A DNA stretch of 64,000 nt. It comes from Mycolicibacterium sp. GTDB lineage: Bacteria; Actinomycetota; Actinomycetes; Mycobacteriales; Mycobacteriaceae. The notes below the pieces were generated by a model that made no database searches, was not told the DNA's origin, and saw nothing but the letters and a program-made list of their open reading frames with translations. Shown here in pieces: positions 52,973 through 62,460 of this stretch (its first letter is position 1; each line of letters begins with the position of its first letter). The position numbers and the translations under genes were made by a program. The DNA lies in NCBI GenBank assembly GCA_020637165.1, contig JACJWN010000003.1, positions 62,001 to 126,000 on the forward strand, in the 5' to 3' direction.

Positions 52973-55516
52973 ATGGGTGCGGGACAGTGTGTGGGCCGGG
53001 TCGGCGGACTCGCGGTTGCGCTCGGTGTCGGCGCGGCGGTGTTCGGCGGCGTGGCGGTGGCCTGGGCTGAGGAATCGTCAGATACGGGCGGCGCAACCGC
53101 GTCGGCGGGGCCCTCACGCGCGGCCTCGGCGCATGCTCCGATGCGGGGCCCGGCACGCGCCGGCGGTTCGGTTTCGGCCCGCGTCTCGCTGCCGCACCCG
53201 GCGGCCACCGTCGGTTCCCGGTCGCGGCCGACCGCCGAGACCTTTGGGATCGCCCCGGCCGGGTCCGGGGCGGCCGACACGGAGATACCGACCGACATTC
53301 CCGTAGGTATCACCGTGCCGGCCCCCGCCGCCCCTGAACCGGTGGCGATGGACGTGCGTCCGGCGGCGACGGAGCCGACAGCCGGTGCGCCTGCCGGGCC
53401 GGGCCCCGCGGCCCCGGCTCAGGCGCCGCCGTCGCCGGAACTGCCCGCGACCACCCGCCGCCAGCAGTCGGTCGCCCTCTCGACGGCCGGAGCCGCCCAG
53501 CAGGTCGGTGACTCGGCCCTCTCCGGCGACTCGATCACCGTCGACCCGACGGTGGTGTGGAACGAGGGTGTGCTGAGCGGAACGCTGGACGCCAGCACCG
53601 CCTCCGGCGACCGGCTGAGCTACGTCGTGATCTCGAAGCCGAGCCTGGGCGGCAAGATCGGCGGGGGGCCGCTGCTGCCGCTGACCAACTTCGGCCCGGG
53701 CGGCTCGTTCACCTATGTGCCCTACGCCAGCACCCTGACCGATCCCGCGCAGACCGAGAAGTTCCGGATCATGGTTCTGGAGAACTCACCGGTCGTGCAG
53801 TTCGTCGAGAACCTGTTGGGACCGCTGGGCAACCTGCTCGTTCCCCAGGTGCTGGCGGTCATCCACCGTATCCCGATCGTCGGCGAACTGCTGTCACCGA
53901 TCATCGGCCAGGCCAAGATCGTGACGTTCGAGGAGAGCCCCTACAACCTCGCCGCCGGTCGCGCAACAGCGTTCACCTACATGATGCCGTCCTTCGACGG
54001 CACCCCGATCAGCGTCAATTACTTCCCCGCCGTCAACGTCGCCAACGGTGAAGCCGATTCCGCGCCGACCGTCCTGGCCGCGTCGGGTCTGGCCTGCGCG
54101 GCCAACACCGACCCGAACACCGTCTACGGCCAACTCTTTCCGAGTGAGCAGTTCGGCAGCCTGACCCCGGGCATCAAACCGCTGCGGGAAGACGCGTTCG
54201 CCTCGGCGCTTCCGGGTGGCCCGTCCTACGACGGCGGCGGCGGCTACAACGTCATCACCTGGGATCCGCGCGGAGAGTTCGCCTCCGGCGGACAGCTCCA
54301 GATCGACAATCCCTTCTATGAAGGCCGGGACGTGTCGTCGATCATCAGTTGGCTGTCCAGCGCGGCCAACCCGGCGCGCAACCAGGTGATGACGGCGCTG
54401 GACGGCGATCCGCTGATCGGTATGACCGGTGGCTCCTACGGCGGCGGGATCCAGCTGACCACGGTGGACCCGCGGATCGACGCCATCGTCCCGGAGATCG
54501 CCTGGTATTCGCTGCTGAGTTCGCTCTACCCGAACGACAGCCAGTTCAAGACCGGGTTCGGCACGATCCTGGGCGCGGCGCTGGCGTTCACCGGCGCCAG
54601 GGTCAACCCGGCGATCTACCAGGGCATCCTCACAGGGATCCTGTTCGGCTGGCTCAGTGAGGACTCCCAGGCCGTGCTGGCCAGCGTCGGGCCGACGGCG
54701 CTGCTCAATCAGGAGCGTGCACCGACGTTGATGTTCCAGGGCATCGACGACACCCTGTTTCCGCTGTCGCAGTCGGTGGCCGTCGGCGAAACCATCACCG
54801 CCAATCCGTGGGACACGCCCTTCAAGCTGGTCTGGTTCTGCGGTGGGCACGGAACCTGTGACATCGCCAACCCGCCGGTCGAGCAGGACGCGCGTGGGCT
54901 CATCGACAACCTCAAGTGGCTCGACCAGTACGTCGCCGGCACCGGTACCCCGGCCGATGACATCCCGACGTTCCAGTGGTACGACCAGGACGGCCTGTAT
55001 TGGACAGCCGACAAACTCCCCTGGGAGGAGGGTTTCAACACCGACCAGCCCTACAGCACACAGGGCGGCGGCGGAGTTCTGGGCCTCGGCCCGATCATCG
55101 GCGGCTCCGGGCCGGCGCCGATCGGTGACCTGCCGTTCTCCATCACCAACGCAGGAAAGGCGTGGAACGCGTTGAACCTCAGCGCAACTCCGCCCGAGGG
55201 CAGCCAGATCGTGGGTTCGCCGACGCTCAGCTTCAGCTATCGGGGCGTGGGGACCAGCCGGACCGTCTATGCCCAGCTGGTGGATGACGCCACCGGGCTG
55301 GTGCCGGGTAACAACGTCACGCCCGTCCCGGTGATCCTGGACGGTCGCGAGCGCACGGTGACCATCTCCCTGGAGGACATCGCCTACACGGTGGCGCCCG
55401 GGGATTCACTGACTCTGCAGATCACCAGCTCGGCGATCAACTACGAGAACTTCACCACCCTGGGCCTGATCGACGTCTCCGGCATCACCCTCGACCTGCC
55501 GCTGCGCGCGATCTGA
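52973..55516 (+). CDS. Secreted alpha/beta hydrolase (CocE/X-Pro peptidase-like)
   Basis: An 847-residue exported protein. Signal [19 protein letters not shown], cut near AWAEE; about 150 residues of Ala/Pro/Arg/Ser linker; a beta domain (VVWNEGVLSGTLDASTASGD onward, about 190-310); then an alpha/beta hydrolase with nucleophile Ser488 in MTGGSYGGGIQLTT, Asp592 or Asp593 in QGIDDTLFP and His626 in CGGHGTCD. The last 120 residues form a beta-sandwich ending in VSGITLDLPL, as in the CocE/X-Pro dipeptidyl peptidase C-terminal domain. The ATG at 52973 has AAGGAG six bases upstream. Substrate unknown: esters, amides or peptides are all possible. It diverges from glpF. Confidence 0.85.
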   Translation: MGAGQCVGRVGGLAVALGVGAAVFGGVAVAWAEESSDTGGATASAGPSRAASAHAPMRGPARAGGSVSARVSLPHPAATVGSRSRPTAETFGIAPAGSGAADTEIPTDIPVGITVPAPAAPEPVAMDVRPAATEPTAGAPAGPGPAAPAQAPPSPELPATTRRQQSVALSTAGAAQQVGDSALSGDSITVDPTVVWNEGVLSGTLDASTASGDRLSYVVISKPSLGGKIGGGPLLPLTNFGPGGSFTYVPYASTLTDPAQTEKFRIMVLENSPVVQFVENLLGPLGNLLVPQVLAVIHRIPIVGELLSPIIGQAKIVTFEESPYNLAAGRATAFTYMMPSFDGTPISVNYFPAVNVANGEADSAPTVLAASGLACAANTDPNTVYGQLFPSEQFGSLTPGIKPLREDAFASALPGGPSYDGGGGYNVITWDPRGEFASGGQLQIDNPFYEGRDVSSIISWLSSAANPARNQVMTALDGDPLIGMTGGSYGGGIQLTTVDPRIDAIVPEIAWYSLLSSLYPNDSQFKTGFGTILGAALAFTGARVNPAIYQGILTGILFGWLSEDSQAVLASVGPTALLNQERAPTLMFQGIDDTLFPLSQSVAVGETITANPWDTPFKLVWFCGGHGTCDIANPPVEQDARGLIDNLKWLDQYVAGTGTPADDIPTFQWYDQDGLYWTADKLPWEEGFNTDQPYSTQGGGGVLGLGPIIGGSGPAPIGDLPFSITNAGKAWNALNLSATPPEGSQIVGSPTLSFSYRGVGTSRTVYAQLVDDATGLVPGNNVTPVPVILDGRERTVTISLEDIAYTVAPGDSLTLQITSSAINYENFTTLGLIDVSGITLDLPLRAI

Positions 55517-55547
55517 GCCGGTACGAACGTTCGCCGGTGCTAGAAAC

Positions 55548-56336
55548 GTGAGGGTGGCATCCGGCACACCGAGGCGGGCCCGGTGGCGGCGGCGCGCTCT
55601 TGCCTCAGTGCTGTCGGTTCTGGTGGTCGGCGCGGTGGCCGGGGTGCTGTTCTTGCAGCAGAATGCCGCCCGGCAGTCGACGTCCGGGCCGTCGCCGACC
55701 TGGCGTGCCGAACCCGGAGCCTCGGTACCCCCGCTCGCGCCGCCCTCCGAGCCCGGCACCCCGCCATCGCGGTTCGAGATCGCCCGCCGGCAGCTCGCGG
55801 AGCTGAAAGTCCGAGGGTGGGACCGCACCTCGGACTTCCGCCGTGACCAGTTCGGCCAGCCCTGGAGCGACGATGTCGATGTCGAGTTCGGTCACAACGG
55901 CTGCAACACCCGCGACGACATCCTGCGCCGGGACCTGACGAACCTCGTGGTCCGCCCCTTCACGTGTTTCGCCGAGAGTGGGAGGCTGGTCGATCCCTAC
56001 ACCGGATCCGTCATCGACTTCATCCGTGGCCCGCAGACCTCCAACAGCGTGGAGATCGATCACGTCGTCTCGCTGGCCGATGCCTGGTACAAGGGTGCCC
56101 GAGCCTGGGCTGCCCAGCGCCGACTGGACTTCGCCAACGACCCCCGCAATCTTCTCGCGGTGAGCCCCGGGGCCAATTTCGACAAGTCGTTCCGCGACGC
56201 CGCCGGGTGGCTTCCTCCCAACCGGGCATTCCGGTGCGAGTTCGCGGTCCGCCAGATCGAGGTCAAGACCGCCTACGGCCTGTGGTTGTCGGCCAAGGAG
56301 CGCAGGGCGCTCGAGCAGGTACTGGCACGCTGTTAG
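55548..56336 (+). CDS. Membrane-anchored HNH-family nuclease (DUF1524/GmrSD C-like)
   Basis: A 262-residue protein: basic N-terminus, one helix (LASVLSVLVVGAVAGVLFL, residues 18-36) that may serve as anchor or uncleaved signal, a Pro-rich linker, then a His-Asn-Asn domain with EIDHVVSLADAW (Asp171, His172) and FANDPRNLLAVSPGANFDKS, the pattern of DUF1524/HNH nucleases secreted by many actinobacteria. Four Cys (NGCNTRDD, PFTCFAE, RCEFAV, LARC) suit an oxidising location. It would degrade extracellular DNA or RNA. GTG start; an inner GTG two codons later is possible. The stop is two bases before the next ATG. Confidence 0.87.
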   Translation: MRVASGTPRRARWRRRALASVLSVLVVGAVAGVLFLQQNAARQSTSGPSPTWRAEPGASVPPLAPPSEPGTPPSRFEIARRQLAELKVRGWDRTSDFRRDQFGQPWSDDVDVEFGHNGCNTRDDILRRDLTNLVVRPFTCFAESGRLVDPYTGSVIDFIRGPQTSNSVEIDHVVSLADAWYKGARAWAAQRRLDFANDPRNLLAVSPGANFDKSFRDAAGWLPPNRAFRCEFAVRQIEVKTAYGLWLSAKERRALEQVLARC

Positions 56337-56338
56337 AC

Positions 56339-56995
56339 ATGGGGTCACATGAGTGCAGACACAGCGGCCACCCCCGGACACCCGACCCGTCTTGGGCCAC
56401 TTACCGGACAACGATCGGAGACAGATCGGAGCTGTTCGGGAACCTCGCCGCCGCCTGGGCGCCGGCAAGCGCGCTCTATCCCGGCTGCTATCTCGACCTA
56501 TCGCCCTCGACGGCGATTCCCGCAGTCACCTACGTAGACACCGACCGCCGCGCAGCCCGCTACTTCGGCTCTCGCGACCGTGTGGCCGCCGAGCTGCGAG
56601 GTCGCACGCGTGCCGGCATCGACCCGCACATTGAGTTTTTCCACAGCGACTACACGACTGCCTTCGGCCTTGCCGAGGCGGCGTTCGACTTGCTCATTTC
56701 GCTCTATACCGGCCCGCTCTGGGACCACTGCCGAAAATATCTCAAGCCGGGAGGGCTGTTCCTGGCCAACGCCAGCCACGGAGATGCCAGCATCGCGGCA
56801 CTCGACGCACATCTCACATTGGTCGCGGTCGTGCATGAGGCCGCTGCCGATCGCTACCACTTCGACACCGACGAACTCGACAGCTACTTGCAGCCCAAGA
56901 CTCCGGCGGCTGCGGATCCAGATGCAATCAGGCGCAACGGTCGAGGAATCAGCTACACCCGGTCCGCATTCGCATACCTGTTCCAACTTGTATGA
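56339..56995 (+). CDS. Methyltransferase-like protein
   Basis: A 218-residue protein resembling class I SAM-dependent methyltransferases. ALYPGCYLDLSPSTAIPAVT replaces the usual Gly-rich motif I; VTYVDTDRRAARYF would be motif II, and AFDLLISLYTG and YLKPGGLFLANASHGDASI resemble motifs IV to VI. Motif I lacks the typical Gly-x-Gly-x-Gly, so binding of SAM is uncertain. The first 25 residues (GSHECRHSGHPRTPDPSWAT) look like a weakly conserved addition. The ATG lies two bases after the nuclease stop. A competing ATG at 56349 is in another frame and soon loses homology. Base composition near the end drops a little compared with neighbours. Confidence 0.65.
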   Translation: MGSHECRHSGHPRTPDPSWATYRTTIGDRSELFGNLAAAWAPASALYPGCYLDLSPSTAIPAVTYVDTDRRAARYFGSRDRVAAELRGRTRAGIDPHIEFFHSDYTTAFGLAEAAFDLLISLYTGPLWDHCRKYLKPGGLFLANASHGDASIAALDAHLTLVAVVHEAAADRYHFDTDELDSYLQPKTPAAADPDAIRRNGRGISYTRSAFAYLFQLV

Positions 56996-57032
56996 CCACA
57001 GTCCGACGATATGTCGAGGCGGCCGCCCGAAC

Positions 57033-59318
57033 TCAATCCTGCTTGCGGATCAGCTTCTGCAGCGCCACCCGGTCGGGATCCAGCAGTTCGACGATGCGGG
57101 CCTGGTTGACGTCGGCCACGATGATCTCGCCGACGTCCTTGTTGACGCCGCTGAAGATGCCGTGGGCCTTCATCTTCTCGGTCTGGTACTTGTTGTCCTC
57201 GGTGGGCGTGACGTAGTAGACCGCGTCGGCCTTGAACCGGTGCACCAGCCAGAGGTGAATGAGCGTCATGAGACGCTTCTGCCGCAGCTTGGCCGAGTAG
57301 GTGTTCTGGTCCCGGACGGTGAGGATGTTGCGGCCGTGCCGGTCGGTGATCGGATCGAACACCACGTCGGCCAGCTTCTCGCCGGCCGCGTCCCCGATGA
57401 TGGCCAGCTCCAGCAGATCCGAGCCGGCCCGGTGCGGACGAAGCTGCACCCGAAGCCGGTCGCCGAGTTGGTAGTACTCGCTCCACAGCGCCAGCCAGTC
57501 CTCCAGCAGTTTCTTGGGGACCTCGGTCTGCACCAGGTGCTGAACCTGGGTCGAGCCCTTGCCCATCGCCTTGGTGGTTGCCGTTCGGCCCGACGACGCG
57601 GCCAGCGCAGCGTCGCTGCGCGGGCCGCCAACCAGCGTTTGCGGTGTGCGGTAAGGGGATTCGATCAGCCGCATCTTGCGCTGCAGACGCGCCAGCGCGA
57701 GCATGCCGTCCTGGCGCAGGGCGGTGGCGAACTCCTCGGCGGCCACGCCGTCGATCTGGTGGCCGCCGTAGGTCATGAAGTTGAAGACGAACCCCATCTT
57801 CCCGAGTTCGACGGGGAAGGCGCGCATCTCGTCGTCGCTCATTCCGGTGGTGTCCCAGTTGAACGAGGGGGACAGGTTGTAGGCCAGCATCTTGTCCGGG
57901 TAGACCGCGTGCACCGCCTCGGCGAACTCGCGCGCGTCGGACAAGTCGGCGGTCTTGGTCTCCATCCAGAGCAGGTCGGCGAACGGTGCCGCGGCCAGGG
58001 ACTTGGCGATCGCGTAGGGAATCCCGCCCCGCACTTGGTAGTACCCCTCGGGCGTCCTGGACCGTTCGCAGTCCCAGGGTGCCTCGACGCCGAGTTCGCG
58101 GGCCTTCTCCATGGCCGCGTACAGCGATGCCGTCGCGGCGAATTCCGTCCACTCCGCGGGCTTCATCGACAGCGCCTCGCCCTCGGCCTCCTTGAACCGC
58201 AGGATCTCGGCCACGGCGTTGCCGTAGGTATCCAGCCCCGCGTCGGACTGCCAGGCGTCGACGAACCGCGACTCAACGCCGTCGAAGAGGTCGTCGAGGG
58301 ACTGCCCGGGATCCTTGGCCCAGCTCTCGGCGGCCTGGTCGATCAGCACGGTGATTCCCCGGCTCTGCAGCCAGCCGTCAGCGGCCGCGTACTCGCCCTC
58401 GGGCAATGCGTAGAGCAGGTGGCCGTTGAGTCCGGTCACCCCGCGCTCGTAGAACCGGCGCACCATGGCCAGGAAGCAGGCCTTGTACGGCGGAACCTCG
58501 AGGTTGGTCGCCCCGAGCAGGAACGGCTGATCGCGTTCGTCGGAACGGCCGTCGATCAGGTTGGCCGCCTCGGCATCGGTGCGCGCGACGATGATGCCCG
58601 GCACCCCCATGACGTCGAGTTGGAACCGTGCGGCGTTAAGTCTCTTGATCTGCTCATCGGAGGGCACTAGGACCTTGCCGCCCTGATGGCCGCACTTCTT
58701 GGTGCCCGGCCGCTGATCCTCGATGTGGTAGCCGGACACACCCGCCTCGACGAAACGGCGGATCAGGTTGCGCACGTGTGGATCTCCGCCGTGGCCGGTG
58801 TCGGCGTCGGCGATGATGAACGGCCGGTAGTCGATTGCGGGCGTTGCGCTCCGCTGTTCGGGGGTCATCTGCAGCCGCAGGTACTGCTGATTTCGGTCGG
58901 CGGTCAACAGGGCCCGGACCAGCCCCGCCGCCTCGTCGGGCACCTGGCTGAGCGGATAGCTGGCCAGATCCGGTCCGGGGTCCTCAGTAGTCGAACCCTT
59001 CGCCGAGGTCGCCCAACCGCCCAGGTAGATGCCCTCGATGCCGCACCGCTTCATGGTCACCGCCTGGCCCGGCGAATAGGGGCCGAAGGTGGTGATCGAT
59101 GCGCGCTGACCGAACAGCTCGCGCAACCGCGCGTAGAAGGCGGTGGAGGCCTCGCGCGCCACCGTGTGGTCGACCGGAATCGTGCCGCGCTGCTCGACCA
59201 CCTGGCGGGCGGTGTAGAGCCGAGTGATGCCCTCGAAGCGGGCACTTTCGAAATAGTGCTGGGTCTCGGCGACCTGCTGGTCGAACTGCGTGAGTGCCTC
59301 TGATTCGGAGATGGACAT
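57033..59318 (-). CDS. aceA: Isocitrate lyase, long form (AceA type)
   Basis: A 761-residue isocitrate lyase that splits isocitrate into succinate and glyoxylate, the first step of the glyoxylate shunt. The catalytic block KKCGH lies at residues 207-211 (Cys209) in [15 protein letters not shown]. Other blocks: [49 protein letters not shown] and [16 protein letters not shown]. The length matches the long AceA2/Icl2 form; in M. tuberculosis H37Rv the equivalent is split into two reading frames (aceAa/aceAb). Here it is intact. ATG at 59318 with AAGGAG upstream. Confidence 0.96.
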   Translation of the reverse strand: MSISESEALTQFDQQVAETQHYFESARFEGITRLYTARQVVEQRGTIPVDHTVAREASTAFYARLRELFGQRASITTFGPYSPGQAVTMKRCGIEGIYLGGWATSAKGSTTEDPGPDLASYPLSQVPDEAAGLVRALLTADRNQQYLRLQMTPEQRSATPAIDYRPFIIADADTGHGGDPHVRNLIRRFVEAGVSGYHIEDQRPGTKKCGHQGGKVLVPSDEQIKRLNAARFQLDVMGVPGIIVARTDAEAANLIDGRSDERDQPFLLGATNLEVPPYKACFLAMVRRFYERGVTGLNGHLLYALPEGEYAAADGWLQSRGITVLIDQAAESWAKDPGQSLDDLFDGVESRFVDAWQSDAGLDTYGNAVAEILRFKEAEGEALSMKPAEWTEFAATASLYAAMEKARELGVEAPWDCERSRTPEGYYQVRGGIPYAIAKSLAAAPFADLLWMETKTADLSDAREFAEAVHAVYPDKMLAYNLSPSFNWDTTGMSDDEMRAFPVELGKMGFVFNFMTYGGHQIDGVAAEEFATALRQDGMLALARLQRKMRLIESPYRTPQTLVGGPRSDAALAASSGRTATTKAMGKGSTQVQHLVQTEVPKKLLEDWLALWSEYYQLGDRLRVQLRPHRAGSDLLELAIIGDAAGEKLADVVFDPITDRHGRNILTVRDQNTYSAKLRQKRLMTLIHLWLVHRFKADAVYYVTPTEDNKYQTEKMKAHGIFSGVNKDVGEIIVADVNQARIVELLDPDRVALQKLIRKQD

Positions 59319-59424
59319 GAGTGCTCCTTGTCGACCCTGACCGAGCTTCCGGTGCACTTTTCATCTAACCCTCTGCGGTTCGGTTCGCCCCGGTCGGGGT
59401 CGGGCAGCGGTGTCTGCGACGTCA

Positions 59425-59467
59425 CGGGGCCGGCGGCGTCCTCGTGAAAGGGGTGCCGCCGGCCCCG
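59425..59467 (-). terminator. Strong stem-loop downstream of the NlpC/P60-like gene
   Basis: CGGGGCCGGCGGC (59425-59437) and its exact reverse complement GCCGCCGGCCCCG (59455-59467) form a 13-bp stem with a 17-base loop, 27 bases beyond the stop of the NlpC/P60-like gene. It lies 107 bases before the start of isocitrate lyase on the same strand and probably separates the two transcripts, without a T-run. Confidence 0.65.
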
Positions 59468-59493
59468 CCGTCGTATGTCAGTCCAGAGGTCTG

Positions 59494-60195
59494 TCAGGCC
59501 GGTACCGTCTCGACCACATCCGTACCCGGACCCTCCTGGGAACCTGGCTCGGCCGGGGAGGCCTCGGTGGGCGGCTCGACCTCCGCGGGGGCGTCGGCTC
59601 CGGCGGGCGCCCGCTCGGGGGCTGTCGGCTCGGGGGCTGTCGGCTCGGGGGCCGGGGGCACCCCGTCGACGGGCTCCATCTGAGCCTCCGGGGCAGCCGG
59701 GTCCACCGCGGGGTCCGCTGCTGGAGGGGCGTCCGCGGCGGCGGGGTCAGCCCCGGGCGCAGGGGCGCCCTCGGTCGCGGTATCGGCCTCCGCGGGCTCG
59801 GTGCCGGTGTTCATTTCCCGGGCCTCAACCGGCAGGTACATGTGAACGGTGAACTGCGGCTGGTAGGCGCCCCCGCCGCCGACCCGCACGCCCGAGCCGC
59901 TCTCGCCGCTGGACACCGGGGTGCCGTCGGGCAGCGTCACGGCGGCGTGGGCGCTGTTCCATCCAATGACCACCGAGTTCGGTGCACTGCCGTAGTGGAA
60001 GCCGCGGGCCAGAAGGGCCGACTCCATGTTGCCGGTGTGGAACCTGCTGCCGAAAGCCGGCCTGCCGGAAGCCACATTGGCCACCCAGGACGCCAGCCCG
60101 GAGCAGTCGGTGCCCGCCGGTGTATCGCCACCGGGAATGTAAGGCGTACCCGAAACTTGCGAAATAAGCGACATGAGCGCTGCAAGAGCAAACAT
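59494..60195 (-). CDS. NlpC/P60-like cell-wall peptidase
   Basis: A 233-residue protein. The short N-terminus (MFALAALMSLISQVSG) is followed by SGTPYIPGGDTPAGTDCSGL, the NlpC/P60-like Cys box with Cys31 as nucleophile, and by His83 in GWNSAHAAVTLPDGT. The core (residues 15-125) ends in GGGGAYQPQFTVHMYLP. The last 100 residues are a Pro/Ala/Glu-rich unfolded tail. Such enzymes cut peptide stems in peptidoglycan. A conventional signal peptide is not obvious, so its route outside, if any, is unclear. Its upstream region is the AT-rich patch at 60196-60521. Confidence 0.78.
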   Translation of the reverse strand: MFALAALMSLISQVSGTPYIPGGDTPAGTDCSGLASWVANVASGRPAFGSRFHTGNMESALLARGFHYGSAPNSVVIGWNSAHAAVTLPDGTPVSSGESGSGVRVGGGGAYQPQFTVHMYLPVEAREMNTGTEPAEADTATEGAPAPGADPAAADAPPAADPAVDPAAPEAQMEPVDGVPPAPEPTAPEPTAPERAPAGADAPAEVEPPTEASPAEPGSQEGPGTDVVETVPA

Positions 60196-60521
60196 GAAAA
60201 AAACGCTAACAGCGATTGTTGAATTATCTGCAAGCCTGTGTCTGGGCTCACTTTCGATTGCTTTTGCCCAGTTGGAAAATAAAAACCGCCTTTGTTTCCG
60301 AAGGAATACGAAGCGTGATACTTCTCCGAAACAGCAAATCGACGATTTAGCAGTGAATTCGGCGCTGGCGTTGCCCGGCCGTTACCTTGGGTCGCCGTTT
60401 CGGGTCGCAGTGCCGGCACCCGTTCGGGTTTTGCCGGGGTGTCCTCCCTCACATCGCTGATCGCGATGCGGGTACCGGGCACCCAGCCCCGCACGGCGGC
60501 GCTTTCGGGCAGGATGGCCCC
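60196..60521. other. Intergenic region with AT-rich patch (42% G+C core)
   Basis: The 326 bases between the divergent NlpC/P60-like and aldehyde dehydrogenase genes. Counting bases, 60181-60360 is 42% G+C (76 of 180), far below the surrounding two-thirds. It contains runs of A (ATGAAAAAAACG) and many T-rich stretches. Such patches in mycobacteria are typical targets for the xenogeneic silencer Lsr2. A possible short reading frame on the + strand (60194-60460) starts with a signal-like MKKTLTAIVELSASLCLGSL; I do not accept it as a gene without more evidence. The last 160 bases return to high G+C and precede the aldehyde dehydrogenase start. Confidence 0.8.
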
Positions 60522-61958
60522 ATGCGGGAGTACCTGAAGTTCTACATCGACGGCCGCTGGGTCGAGCCCGTCGAACTACGTGTTCTCGATGTCGAGAACC
60601 CGGCCACCGAGCGGGTGTGCGGCAGGATCGCGATCGGCGCCTCGGCCGATGTGGACCGCGCCGTCGGGGCCGCCCGGGCGGCGTTCGTCAGCTGGTCGCA
60701 GAGCAGCCGCGACGAGCGCCTGGACCTGCTGCAGGCACTGCTGGGCGAGTATCAGCGCCGGGCCGGTGATCTGGCCGAGGCAGTGACCGAGGAGATGGGG
60801 GCGCCTCCGGCTCTGGCGGCCGGTCCGCAGGTGCAGATGGGAATCGGTCATCTGCGCACCACGATCGACGTGCTCAAGAAGTTCAACTTCTCCGAGTCCC
60901 GCGGCGCGACGCTGCTGGTACGCGAACCCATCGGGGTGTGCGCGCTGATCACCCCGTGGAACTGGCCGCTCAACCAGATCGCCTGCAAGGTGTACCCGGC
61001 CCTGGCGGCCGGCTGCACGATGGTCATCAAGCCCTCGGAGATCGCTCCCTTTTCGGGGCAGATCTTCACCGAGATCGTCGAGGCCGCCGGGGTTCCCGCC
61101 GGGGTCTACAACATGGTGCACGGGGACGGACCCGGGGTCGGGGCGGCGCTGTCGAGCCACCCCGGCATCGACATGGTGTCCTTCACCGGATCGACTCGGG
61201 CCGGCGTCGATGTGGCCCGCAACGCCGCCGCGACGGTCAAGCGGGTGACCCAGGAGCTCGGCGGCAAGAGCCCCAACATCGTCCTCGACGACGACTCCCT
61301 GGCCGGCAGCGTGGCGGCCGGTGTGGCCGCGATGATGCTCAACACCGGGCAGAGCTGCAACGCTCCATCCCGCATGCTGGTTCCGGCGAGCCGAATGGCC
61401 GAAGCGGTCGAGGTCGCCAGGGCGGCCGCCGAGCGGGTGCGGGTCCGGGATCCCGCCGATGCCGCCGCGCTGGGCCCGGTCGCCTCGCGGGCCCAGTTCG
61501 ACAAGGTCCAACGGCTCATCCAGGCCGGGATCGACGAGGGTGCCGAACTGGTGGCCGGCGGCACCGGGCGTCCCGATGGGATCGACACCGGTTACTACGT
61601 CCGGCCGACCGTGTTCGCCAACGTCGACAACGGCATGACGATTGCCCGCGAGGAGATCTTCGGTCCGGTGCTGTGCATCCTGGGATATGAGGATCTCGAC
61701 GACGCGGTGGCGACCGGCAACGACACCGACTACGGGTTGTACGGATACGTCTCAGGCGCCGACCTCGACGAGGCCCGGGCCGTCGCACGACGGATCCGGG
61801 CCGGGACCGTCGCGATCAACCACGCCCTGGACATCAATGCCCCGTTCGGGGGGTACAAGCAGAGTGGAAACGGCCGGGAATGGGGCGAATTCGGCCTCGA
61901 GGAGTATTTGGAGACAAAGGGCATCGTGGGCTACGGGACCCCGGGCCCGGGCGACTGA
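60522..61958 (+). CDS. Aldehyde dehydrogenase
   Basis: A 478-residue NAD(P)-dependent aldehyde dehydrogenase. Landmarks: TPWNWPLNQIACKVYPALAA, the general base Glu245 in VTQELGGKSPNIVLDDD, the catalytic Cys279 in NTGQSCNAPSRMLVP, EIFGPVLCILGYEDLDDA and INAPFGGYKQSGNGREWG. It oxidises an aldehyde to an acid; which one cannot be told. ATG at 60522. Four bases separate its stop from the next start, so it is co-transcribed with dtd. Confidence 0.93.
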   Translation: MREYLKFYIDGRWVEPVELRVLDVENPATERVCGRIAIGASADVDRAVGAARAAFVSWSQSSRDERLDLLQALLGEYQRRAGDLAEAVTEEMGAPPALAAGPQVQMGIGHLRTTIDVLKKFNFSESRGATLLVREPIGVCALITPWNWPLNQIACKVYPALAAGCTMVIKPSEIAPFSGQIFTEIVEAAGVPAGVYNMVHGDGPGVGAALSSHPGIDMVSFTGSTRAGVDVARNAAATVKRVTQELGGKSPNIVLDDDSLAGSVAAGVAAMMLNTGQSCNAPSRMLVPASRMAEAVEVARAAAERVRVRDPADAAALGPVASRAQFDKVQRLIQAGIDEGAELVAGGTGRPDGIDTGYYVRPTVFANVDNGMTIAREEIFGPVLCILGYEDLDDAVATGNDTDYGLYGYVSGADLDEARAVARRIRAGTVAINHALDINAPFGGYKQSGNGREWGEFGLEEYLETKGIVGYGTPGPGD

Positions 61959-61961
61959 GCG

Positions 61962-62393
61962 ATGCGGGTGCTGGTCCAGCGCGTCACCTCGGCCGCGGTG
62001 CGGGTGGACGGCAGTGTCGTCGGCGCCGTGCGGCCGGATACCCAGGGCTTGCTCGCGCTGGTCGGTGTGACCCACGGGGATGACCCCGGCGTCGCCCGCC
62101 GGATGGCCGAAAAGCTCTGGCAGCTCAGGATTCTCGACAACGAGAAGTCCGCCTCCGACATCGGCGCTCCGATCCTGGTGGTGAGCCAGTTCACGCTCTA
62201 TGCCAATACCGTCAAGGGCCGGCGACCGTCCTGGAATGCGGCCGCGCCGGCCGCGGTGGCCGAGCCCCTGGTCGAACGCTTCGCCGAGGCGCTGCGCGCA
62301 CTGGGCGCGGTGGTCGAGACCGGGGTGTTCGGCGCGCACATGCAGGTGGAACTCGTCAACGACGGCCCGGTGACGGTGCTGCTGGAGCTGTGA
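61962..62393 (+). CDS. dtd: D-aminoacyl-tRNA deacylase
   Basis: A 143-residue enzyme that removes D-amino acids wrongly attached to tRNA. The family signatures are present: [17 protein letters not shown] at the N-terminus, the [17 protein letters not shown] block, and [15 protein letters not shown] at the C-terminus with the Gly-Pro pair that rejects L-amino acids. It is a dimeric cytoplasmic enzyme. Four bases downstream of aldehyde dehydrogenase. Confidence 0.96.
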   Translation: MRVLVQRVTSAAVRVDGSVVGAVRPDTQGLLALVGVTHGDDPGVARRMAEKLWQLRILDNEKSASDIGAPILVVSQFTLYANTVKGRRPSWNAAAPAAVAEPLVERFAEALRALGAVVETGVFGAHMQVELVNDGPVTVLLEL

Positions 62394-62460
62394 GAGTCCG
62401 GTGAACTTGTTACCGTTCCGCGCCCCGGCGGGCGCCCTCGGCATGAGAAAGTGAACGCTT

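Noticed and set aside
56349-56537. Alternative ATG frame at the methyltransferase-like gene start
   Set aside because: It begins like a gene (MSADTAATPG) but ends within 62 codons and loses the conserved YLDLSPS block, which lies in the frame starting at 56339.
60194-60460. Plus-strand short frame with a signal-like N-terminus in the AT-rich patch
   Set aside because: No ribosome site, and its second half runs into high-G+C text upstream of aldehyde dehydrogenase; kept only as a finding.
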